Source: Terriglobia bacterium
GTDB taxonomy: Bacteria > Acidobacteriota > Terriglobia > UBA7540
NCBI GenBank assembly: GCA_020073545.1
Contig: JAIQEZ010000005.1
Coordinates: forward strand, 1-64,000
DNA: 64,000 nucleotides
Reading direction: 5' to 3'
This document shows, one piece after another, positions 57,099-64,000 of this stretch (its first letter is position 1; each line of letters begins with the position of its first letter). A program made the translations under genes and the position numbers. Under the pieces are notes generated by a model. That model saw nothing but the letters and a program-made list of their open reading frames with translations, was not told the origin of the DNA and did not search any database.

Positions 57099-58712
57099 TC
57101 AGGCCAAGTCAATTTCGAGCTTCGTCACGGACGCCGGCTTGAAGGTCCAGGAAAAACTCGATCCTGCGACATTAGCTGGTTCCGTCTTGGGTTCGACCGC
57201 TTGAGGATGATCGAAGTCGTTGTGCGCGTGAATATCCGGCGCAGCAAGCACGGTAACTTGCGCGGACCGCGCGGAGGCCCCGCGCAGGACCACGTCCGCG
57301 ACGCGTGGCTCGCTGGCGTGCGGATTCACCACCGTGACCACCAAAGTCTTTCCGTGCACCGAGGCTGAACCCTCAAGTCCCCAGAGCGACTTGCCCGCTC
57401 CATAGGAGATCGAAGGGGCGCTGCTCACAAAACGCAGCGAGCGCCCGCCCTGGTGGGATTTGTACATATCGAAGACGTGGAAGATGGTCGTAGGCGCGAA
57501 ACGGTCCTCCCGCGCCAGAAACAGGGTGTGGATGCAATTCACCAGTTGGGCGTCGTTGCACATGGCGAGCTTTTCGGCGTGGCGATTGAAGATATCGAGG
57601 TTAATTCCGGTCACCAGGGCATCCCGCATGGTGGGGACATAGCTGAACAGGTAGCGCGGGTCAATCGCCGGGCCCCGGTGCCAGGCTCCCCATTCATCCA
57701 CGACCAGTTTCACCTTGTGCTCTTTATCGAACTCACCCATGGCCAGCCAATGCTTGTTCACGAGTGAGTCCATGACGTCGGCCTGCCACAGCAGTTGGTA
57801 CCAATCGTCCACGGTATAGTCGAGCGAGTCGCCTTTGCCGGTGGTCCAGCAGTAATAGTGCATCGACAGGCCGTAGAGATGCGCCAGCTCCTCTGGGCCC
57901 TTGGCCAGCAGGCCCTCAAAGAAGCCGCGCGTCCAGGCGATCTGGGCGTCCTGCACCGCCGTGCCGGGTCCGGAGGCAATAAAGCGCAGCTTGAGTCCGT
58001 AGTCGGGAACCCAGGCGGTGAAGCGGCGAAACTCGGTGGCGTATTCCTCCGGTTTGAAGTCGCCGCCGCAGCCCCAGGACTCGTTGCCGATGCCCCAGTA
58101 AACGACGTTGAACGGCTCCTTGCTGCCGTCGGCGGCGCGCGTTGCGGCAAGGGTCGTGCTGCCCGCCGGGGAGTTACAGTAGTCCACCCATTCGTCGAAA
58201 TCATTGGGAGTCAGGCTGCGGACATTGGCGGCAAGATAGGGTTTTGCGCCACACAGTTGGCAGAAGCGCATGAATTCATAGGTGCCGAACGTATTGGGCT
58301 CGAATTTCTGCGGACCGTCGGCCGCTTTCCACAGATCGGGGTCATTGGTCCAGAAATTAGTGCGGACGGGGCGCTTGGCGCGCGGGCCGGTGCCGTCGCG
58401 CCAATTGTAGCTGTCGGCAAAGCAGCCGCCCGCCCAGCGCACCACCGGCGCGTTCAATTGGCGCATGCGGTCGACCAGCGCTTTGCGGATCCCGCCCACG
58501 TTCGGAATCTTGGAGTTTTCGCCCACCCAGATCCCGTCGTAAATCACGCCACCCAAGTGTTCGGTGAAGTGCCCGTGAAACTCCGGCGCAATGTCGCCCA
58601 CGGGCTCGTTCATCAGGATCTCGACCAGGCCGTCCGCGGCGCGCGTGGAACGCGGCGCCAGACTGGCGGCAGCAATCGCTAGTGTTGAACTAAGGAATTC
58701 TCGCCTTTTCAT
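57099..58712 (-). CDS. GH51 alpha-L-arabinofuranosidase, Tat-exported
   Basis: A 537-residue glycoside hydrolase that removes arabinose from plant polysaccharides. 'MKRREFLSSTLAIAAASL' is a twin-arginine signal. The acid/base Glu lies in 'YWGIGNESWGCGG' and the nucleophile Glu in 'LVVDEWGAWHRGP'; a C-terminal beta-sandwich follows. The start is fixed by the Tat signal and GGAGGT 8 bases upstream; a longer frame adds 73 unsupported residues. It is divergent from a PfkB-type sugar kinase gene. Confidence 0.93.
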   Translation of the reverse strand: MKRREFLSSTLAIAAASLAPRSTRAADGLVEILMNEPVGDIAPEFHGHFTEHLGGVIYDGIWVGENSKIPNVGGIRKALVDRMRQLNAPVVRWAGGCFADSYNWRDGTGPRAKRPVRTNFWTNDPDLWKAADGPQKFEPNTFGTYEFMRFCQLCGAKPYLAANVRSLTPNDFDEWVDYCNSPAGSTTLAATRAADGSKEPFNVVYWGIGNESWGCGGDFKPEEYATEFRRFTAWVPDYGLKLRFIASGPGTAVQDAQIAWTRGFFEGLLAKGPEELAHLYGLSMHYYCWTTGKGDSLDYTVDDWYQLLWQADVMDSLVNKHWLAMGEFDKEHKVKLVVDEWGAWHRGPAIDPRYLFSYVPTMRDALVTGINLDIFNRHAEKLAMCNDAQLVNCIHTLFLAREDRFAPTTIFHVFDMYKSHQGGRSLRFVSSAPSISYGAGKSLWGLEGSASVHGKTLVVTVVNPHASEPRVADVVLRGASARSAQVTVLAAPDIHAHNDFDHPQAVEPKTEPANVAGSSFSWTFKPASVTKLEIDLA

Positions 58713-58924
58713 GCTGAGTGACCTCCGGGCATTCGCCCCGATGATTTGCCGCGCTAGATTACCAGAGTCGAGGCCGGAGGGCGAGTGTTCCCCGCGCAAA
58801 AAAACCCTGCGGACCTCCGTCCCCGCCTCCCGATAGGGAGGTGGTGCGATCTTTGGCCCCCTCCCTTCGCAACCTCGCGCCAAACGGTGATAGAGTATCG
58901 TCCTTCTGAAACCGGGAGGCACGT

Positions 58925-59926
58925 TTGCCAAACGCCAAAGTGGATGTGGTCGGCCTGGGCTTGAACGCCACGGACACGGTCATGACGGTTCGGGAGTTCC
59001 CTGCCCTGGGAGGCAAAGAGCGTGTGGTCGCGTCGTCGATGCAAGCCGGCGGGCAGGTGGCGACAGCGCTGGTTACCTGTCGGCGGCTGGGATTGAAGGC
59101 GCGCTACATCGGTAAGGTGGGCAACGACCAGGCCGGCTGCCTCCAGCTTACCAGCCTGCGGCGCGAGGGCCTGGACCTCGCTCACGTGCGGGTGGTGCGC
59201 GGCGTTCCGAACCAGTTCGGCTACATCATAGTCGACCAGGCGACCGGCGAGCGCACCGTCTTCTGGGACCGCGACGCGCGGCTAAGCGTCCAGCCCGAAG
59301 AACTGAAGCCCTCCGCGATTACCTCAGCGCGCTTGCTGCATCTGGACGGCTGCGACGTGGAAGCCTGCTTGGTGGCGGCGCGCTGGGCGCGCCGGGCGCA
59401 CGTTCCGGTGGTGGCAGACCTGGACACGGTCTACAAGAAAGTCGAGACGCTTTTTCCCTACATCGACTATCTGATCGCCTCGGCGAATTTCCTTCCCGCC
59501 GTCACCGGGCACGCCGACCCCTGCAAAGTGCTGGCGAACATGGCGCGCGAGTACCGAGTGCGGGTGCCCGGCATGACGCTGGGCCGCGACGGCGCACTGG
59601 TTTACCAAGCGGGCCGTTTCTACTACTCGCCGGGGTTTGTCGTCGAAACCGTAGACACCACGGGCGCAGGCGACGTCTTCCACGGGGCGTTCATTTACGG
59701 GTTGCTGGCCGGATGGGACATCCAGCGCACGCTGGATTTCTCCAACGCCATGGCCGGTCTCAACTGCACGGTGCTGGGGGCGCGCGGCGGAATCAAATCG
59801 CAGGCCGAGGCCGCGCGATTAATGGCCACGGGCGGGCGGCACGTGAACCCCGCATATCGGAACGGGCTGGCACCGGTGAAGCCGCTGAGACCAGCCTCCT
59901 CCGCGTCCGCCAGGCACCGAGTCTGA
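58925..59926 (+). CDS. PfkB-family sugar kinase
   Basis: A 333-residue ribokinase-like enzyme. 'DTTGAGDVFHGAFIYGLLAG' contains the catalytic Asp and anion hole, and 'GGQVATALVTCRRLG' is the sugar-binding start. Start is TTG, with GGGAGG upstream giving 'MPNAKVDVVGLG'. The substrate is unknown; the divergent arabinofuranosidase gene makes a sugar such as ribose or arabinose possible (inference). The SDR pseudogene follows by 13 bases. Confidence 0.9.
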   Translation: MPNAKVDVVGLGLNATDTVMTVREFPALGGKERVVASSMQAGGQVATALVTCRRLGLKARYIGKVGNDQAGCLQLTSLRREGLDLAHVRVVRGVPNQFGYIIVDQATGERTVFWDRDARLSVQPEELKPSAITSARLLHLDGCDVEACLVAARWARRAHVPVVADLDTVYKKVETLFPYIDYLIASANFLPAVTGHADPCKVLANMAREYRVRVPGMTLGRDGALVYQAGRFYYSPGFVVETVDTTGAGDVFHGAFIYGLLAGWDIQRTLDFSNAMAGLNCTVLGARGGIKSQAEAARLMATGGRHVNPAYRNGLAPVKPLRPASSASARHRV

Positions 59927-59939
59927 GGGAGATCTAACC

Positions 59940-60765
59940 ATGTCTGATCCGCAGGGCAAGAGCCAACCGACCTTGGAAATGACCGGAGGGGATTTCGCGC
60001 TCATTACCGGAGCCTCAAGCGGCATTGGCGCCTGCTTTGCGCGGGCCCTCGCGGCGCGCGGCAAGAACCTGGTTTTGGTAGCGCGGTCGAAGGACAAGCT
60101 GGAAGAACTGGCGCGCGAAATCCGCGCAAAGCATTCCTTGCGCATCGAGGTCGTCCCGCAGGACCTCAGCGCGGAGGGAGCCGCGCAGCACCTGGTCTCG
60201 ACCCTGAATGAGCGCGGCATCGTCATTGACCTGCTCGTCAACAGCGGGCTTTGGCGCGCAGGGCGAGTTCTGGAAACTACCGCTCGATCGCCAGTCGCAA
60301 ATGCTCCGCTTGAACATCGTAGCGCTCACCGAGCTGACGCACCTGCTCCTGCCTCCCATGGTCGCGCGGCGCAGCGGCGGCATCATCAACGTGTCTTCGA
60401 CGGCCGGCTTTCAGCCCGTCCCCTACACCAGTGTGTATTCAGCCACCAAGGCCTTCGTCACGAGCTTTTCGATGGCGCTGGCGGAGGAAGTGCGCGACTA
60501 CGGCGTGAAAGTTGTGGCGCTCTGCCCCGGCGGCACGGCTACCAACTTCTTTGACGCCAGCCAGTACGCCAAGCGTGAGTTCCCGGGCGGCTTGCAGGCA
60601 CCCGAAGCAGTGGTCGACGCCGGCCTGCGAGCTCTTGACCGTGGCCGCAGCCTGGCCGTCACGCGGTTCATTAACCGGCTGATGGTCGCCTCGCTGCGCT
60701 TTGCGCCACGCCGGATGGTGGCCCGGGAAGCCGGCAAGATGTTCCGCCCGAAAGCCTGCAAGTGA
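59940..60765 (+). pseudogene. Short-chain dehydrogenase, frameshifted
   Basis: The first frame has the cofactor motif 'ALITGASSGIGACFARALAA' and runs to 'IDLLVN'. The SDR sequence then continues in another frame as 'AGFGAQGEFWKLPLDRQSQM' to the end, with 'YTSVYSATKAF' carrying the Tyr-Lys pair. The shift lies at 60243: AACA-GCG where AAC-AAC-GCG is expected, a loss of two bases. Either the gene is broken or the base calls are wrong. Repaired it would be about 275 residues. Confidence 0.85.
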
Positions 60766-60880
60766 GGGCTTCCTCCCATCGCGGAATGTGGTAAGTTAGC
60801 TGCCAACGTCCAGGTGCAGTTTCATCTCTTCCCTGCCTGGCTCGCTGGACTGCGGGCGCGGGCTGCAGGGGGAGGCAAAC

Positions 60881-62896
60881 ATGCCCAAGCAATTCGCCGC
60901 TCTGGCAGGCACTCTTTTGGTAATCATCGCTTGTAGTTCTGCCTCCGCGTTATTCGCGCAAGGAAATGCTGCGCGGCCAGCGGATGAGCAAATCCTTTCC
61001 TATCATAGCGACGTCACCGTCAATCCGAACGCCACAATCCTGGTGCGCGAGACGATTTCGGTGTTGGCCACGGGCCAGCAGATCAGGCATGGGATTTACC
61101 GCGATCTTCCCACGCGCTACCACGATCGCTTTGGCAACGCCTACATCGTGCACTTTGAAGTCGTGTCCGTAGAGCGGGACGACCAACCGGAAGACTATCA
61201 TCTGGAAAAGCTGTCGAATGGCCTGCGCATCTACGTGGGCAAGCAGAGCAAACTGGTTTCGTCCGGTGAACACGCGTATGAGCTCGCCTACACCGTGGAT
61301 CGCGAAATCGGATTCTTCTCCGACCACGACGAGCTTTACTGGAACGTGACGGGCAACGGTTGGGTGTTCCCCATCCAGGAGGCCTCCGCCACGGTTCATC
61401 TGCCGCAGGGAATCGCCCATGACGCGATCCTGCTGGATGCTTACACGGGCCCACAGGACTCGGCGGGAACCGATTACATCGCCTCCGCCGACAACCAGAG
61501 CAACGCCGGCTTCCGCACGACGCGAGCGCTGGGCCCACACGAAGGCCTGACGATCGTGGTCCGCTGGCCCAAGGGATTTGTGCGCCCCCCCACGGACGAA
61601 GAAAAGTTCCATTACTTCCTGGAAGACAACCAAGTCACGCTGATCGGGGTTGCCGGGCTGATCGTGGTTCTCATTTATTACACGGCCGCGTGGTTTCTGG
61701 TGGGGCGCGATCCGGCGAAGGGCGTGATCATGCCCAGGTACGAGCCACCCCGGGGATTCTCGCCCGCCGCTGTCCGCTACGTGAATCGCATGACCTTCGA
61801 CCAAAAGGCGCTGGTTGCGAACCTTGTAGACCTCGCGGTGAAGAAGCGACTGGCGATTCAGGAGGACGGCTCCGGCGTATACACTCTGACGCGCCTGGAG
61901 GCGAACCCGCCGCCCGCTGGCGCCGCGGCTCCTTCCCGCGGCAGGAGCGTGGAGAACTCGCCAGAGATCACGCCCGACGAGAAACTCCTCCTCGACACGC
62001 TCTTCGCGGCAGGCGGAACGCTTCGCCTGGAACGCACGAACCACGCTCGCGTCGGCGGCGCGATCGAAGCTCTTCACCGCGCGTTGCGTTCCAGCCTGGA
62101 GAGGGTTTACTTCTTCAAGAACAGCCGCTACCTGATTCCGGGTCTGCTGATTTCCTTCCTGACTATTGTCCGGTGCGGATTTTCAATCCAGGGCGCGCAG
62201 AAACCGATTGCGCTCTTCATCACCTTCTGGCTGCTGATCTGGAGCCTGGGATGCACGGTGCTGGTGTTCGCGGTGTTTGCGGCGTGGAGGAATGCCCTTT
62301 CCGACCCGCACCACAAGGCCGCCGCCCGCACCCAGGCCCTCATCATCAGTGCGTTTTCCATCCCCTTCTTCATCGGCGAACTCGTCGGACTGGTCGGGCT
62401 GGCGTTGGCCGCTTCCCCCGCGGTGGTTCTCGTCCTGATTCTCCTGGTCCTGACCAACTACCTGTTCCATTACCTTCTCAAAGCGCCAACCCGCTCGGGC
62501 CGCGCGCTGCTGGATCAGATTGAGGGCTTCCGCATGTTCCTTGCCGCCGTGGAGGAGGACCGCTACAAGGCGCTGAATCCACTTGAGAAGACTCCCGAGC
62601 TGTTTGAGAAGTTTCTCCCTCACGCCATGGCGTTGAATGTGGAAAAAGCGTGGAGCGAAAAGTTCGCCGCAGTGCTGGCGCGAGCCGCACAACCGGGCAC
62701 GACCGGCTATTCGCCTGTCTGGTACTCCGGCCCCAACTGGAGCCCGATAACAGCCTCGGCGTTCGCAACCTCGCTGGGCAGCTCTTTCTCTAGCGCGATT
62801 TCTTCCGCTTCCACTGCTCCTGGTTCGAGTTCGGGAGGTGGCGGAGGGGGCTCCTCGGGAGGTGGGGGAGGCGGAGGCGGGGGCGGAGGCTGGTGA
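60881..62896 (+). CDS. DUF2207 membrane protein with poly-Gly tail
   Basis: A 671-residue exported membrane protein. After a signal peptide ('LAGTLLVIIACSSASALFAQ') comes the DUF2207 extracytoplasmic domain ('QILSYHSDVTVNPNATILVR', 'GIYRDLPTRY'). Membrane helices lie near residues 250-270, 415-435, 445-465 and 485-530. The C-terminus is an almost pure Gly/Ser run ending in Trp, typical of this family. The function is unknown. Confidence 0.85.
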   Translation: MPKQFAALAGTLLVIIACSSASALFAQGNAARPADEQILSYHSDVTVNPNATILVRETISVLATGQQIRHGIYRDLPTRYHDRFGNAYIVHFEVVSVERDDQPEDYHLEKLSNGLRIYVGKQSKLVSSGEHAYELAYTVDREIGFFSDHDELYWNVTGNGWVFPIQEASATVHLPQGIAHDAILLDAYTGPQDSAGTDYIASADNQSNAGFRTTRALGPHEGLTIVVRWPKGFVRPPTDEEKFHYFLEDNQVTLIGVAGLIVVLIYYTAAWFLVGRDPAKGVIMPRYEPPRGFSPAAVRYVNRMTFDQKALVANLVDLAVKKRLAIQEDGSGVYTLTRLEANPPPAGAAAPSRGRSVENSPEITPDEKLLLDTLFAAGGTLRLERTNHARVGGAIEALHRALRSSLERVYFFKNSRYLIPGLLISFLTIVRCGFSIQGAQKPIALFITFWLLIWSLGCTVLVFAVFAAWRNALSDPHHKAAARTQALIISAFSIPFFIGELVGLVGLALAASPAVVLVLILLVLTNYLFHYLLKAPTRSGRALLDQIEGFRMFLAAVEEDRYKALNPLEKTPELFEKFLPHAMALNVEKAWSEKFAAVLARAAQPGTTGYSPVWYSGPNWSPITASAFATSLGSSFSSAISSASTAPGSSSGGGGGGSSGGGGGGGGGGGW

Positions 62897-63033
62897 GGCC
62901 ATTGTGAATGATGAATTCTGAAATATGAATCATGCGTTACGGCATGCACCTGAGCTGCCGTCGCCACAGTGGAAGGTGCAACAATTCATAATTCATAATT
63001 TACTATTTGCCATTCACTATTCCGAATTCAGCC
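62897..63033. repeat. AT-rich intergenic repeat sequence
   Basis: The gap contains CAATTCATAATTCATAATTT and a related GAATTCTGAAATATGAATC. Similar sequence occurs at 43190-43305 between the mutase subunit genes. No gene. Confidence 0.5.
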
Positions 63034-64000
63034 TCACTTCTGCACGGACAACCTCAGCGTAGTACTGTGACTCACTTCCCGGCTAGCTGCCGTGATCGTC
63101 AGGGTGTAGGCACCCACGGGAGTCCCGGACTGAGAGAGGCTTCTCCCGCTGCCCACTTGGCCGCCACCGCCGCAACCCGGCAACAACACCGTCGCGAGCA
63201 GGAGCGTCGCGAGGCCGCACGCGGCGCATCGCCTGAAAGCCGGGGCGACCGAGCCCCCCATCACCAGGAGTGCGAGCAACATCACCACGGTCATCAGAAG
63301 TTCTCCGTGGTCCCCAAGTCCCCCCGGGATTTGAGGTGTTCGGAACAGGGCGGCGGAGGGTGCCGTGGTCTGAACGGAGACCGTGACTTCTACCGGCGTC
63401 ACACCGTCGAGAGGCACGGTTACGGGTGAGACCTGGCAAGTCGACCCTGACGGTGCTCCCGCACAACTGAAATCGACCGTGTCCTTCATTCCCCCCGGCG
63501 CAAGCGTAATGTGGAACACCGCCTGCTGGCCGGGCGAGACTGTGAGCGCCGTCGCCGACCCCGCTGACACGCTCAGGGAAAAATCTGTCCCCGTGCCGGT
63601 AAGCGGCACGGCCTGCGGGCTGCCTGCAGCGTTTGTGGTGATAAGGAGGGTGGCAATACGACTCCCTGCCGACGTGGGGGTGAAGGTCAGGCTCACGGCG
63701 CAACTCGCTCCCGGATTGAGCGACCCTCCGCACGCGCTCTGAAGCGAAAAGTCCTTGCTGTCGGAACCCGTCACCGCGACGCCGCTGATCGCGAGCGCCG
63801 CATCGCCCGTGTTACTCAGCGTCAACGACTGGGTGCTGCTGGCGATCCCGACCACCTGGCTCGAGAAACTCAGGCTGGACGCCGACAACGAGACTTGTGG
63901 CACCGTGCCCCTTCCAGTGAGCGCGATGGATTGCGGGCTGCCTGTAGCGTTGTCCGTCACACTCAGCGAGCCCACTTGGGTTCCACTCGTGGCCGGCGTA
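63034..64000 (-). CDS. Large repeat protein with ASH/Hydin-type domains, 3' end only
   Basis: The frame is open to the window edge; 322 C-terminal residues are visible. Repeats such as 'SLSFSSQVVGIASSTQSLTL' and 'FTPTSAGSRIATLLITTNA' are typical of the choice-of-anchor D / ASPM-SPD2-Hydin immunoglobulin-like domains that are expanded in Acidobacteria. Near the C-terminus is a hydrophobic helix ('GELLMTVVMLLALLVMGGSV'), which may anchor the protein, followed by a second one and a Gly-rich stretch. It is probably a cell-surface adhesin or structural protein. Confidence 0.8.
   Translation of the reverse strand, partial: TPATSGTQVGSLSVTDNATGSPQSIALTGRGTVPQVSLSASSLSFSSQVVGIASSTQSLTLSNTGDAALAISGVAVTGSDSKDFSLQSACGGSLNPGASCAVSLTFTPTSAGSRIATLLITTNAAGSPQAVPLTGTGTDFSLSVSAGSATALTVSPGQQAVFHITLAPGGMKDTVDFSCAGAPSGSTCQVSPVTVPLDGVTPVEVTVSVQTTAPSAALFRTPQIPGGLGDHGELLMTVVMLLALLVMGGSVAPAFRRCAACGLATLLLATVLLPGCGGGGQVGSGRSLSQSGTPVGAYTLTITAASREVSHSTTLRLSVQK

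Overview
The window looks like a chromosomal segment of a GC-rich, Gram-negative bacterium, most probably an Acidobacteriota member. This is inferred from gene content: a pilB-pilT-pilC-pilS-pilR run, two large membrane proteins with TPR tails, a pair of secreted proteins sharing a 'SLGDLARQLR...KVFTNDNLP' block, a PurS-PurL fusion, and a split B12-dependent acyl-CoA mutase. No rRNA, tRNA or CRISPR array was seen.

Layout. 1-3650 is an accessory zone. It holds an IS30-type transposase tail, a REP-type tyrosine transposase remnant beside a 107-bp inverted-repeat element, and three genes: a PD-(D/E)XK-like protein, a CD-NTase-like nucleotidyltransferase and a DUF6602 nuclease-like protein. The first of these genes runs into a 58-bp site built like an integron attC. 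An RHS remnant and a small membrane-anchored coiled-coil gene follow. 3.7-6.7 kb carries an NtrY-type kinase and an endonuclease III-like glycosylase. 7.0-14.7 kb is the type IV pilus motor and regulatory operon (pilBTCSR). 14.9-20.7 kb has two convergent paralogous membrane/TPR proteins separated by an IS200-type insertion and a TonB-like gene that has lost its 5' end. 21.1-28.6 kb holds ppdK, glyS, glyQ and recO on the minus strand; glyS has an in-frame amber codon at position 29. This stretch and its left flank contain two families of short palindromes.

28.5-39.3 kb has a secreted propeller-like protein, an aldehyde dehydrogenase, a peptidoglycan-binding protein, an HtrA protease, an EamA transporter, a LeuA-like synthase, a Cys-rich protein and truA. 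It also has two related foldback elements and an orphan promoter/operator. 39.3-50.6 kb encodes a TolC-like protein, both parts of a methylmalonyl-CoA mutase-type enzyme with acyl-CoA accessory genes, hutH, two glycosyltransferases, the prepilin peptidase and a PAS protein. 50.7-64 kb has a DinB-like protein, purQ-purL, the secreted coiled-coil pair, a GH51 arabinofuranosidase, a PfkB sugar kinase, a frameshifted SDR gene, a DUF2207 membrane protein and the end of a large repeat protein running off the window.

How genes work together. PilB, PilT and PilC drive pilus extension and retraction, PilS/PilR would control pilin expression, and PilD at 49 kb processes pilins; pilA is not here. GlyQ and GlyS form one tRNA synthetase. 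PurQ and PurL make up FGAM synthetase. The mutase halves, a hydratase, a lipid-carrier-like protein and a thioesterase suggest branched or odd-chain acyl-CoA metabolism. The most novel candidate is the nucleotidyltransferase/DUF6602 pair with its attC-like boundary, which looks like a compact conflict or defence cassette.
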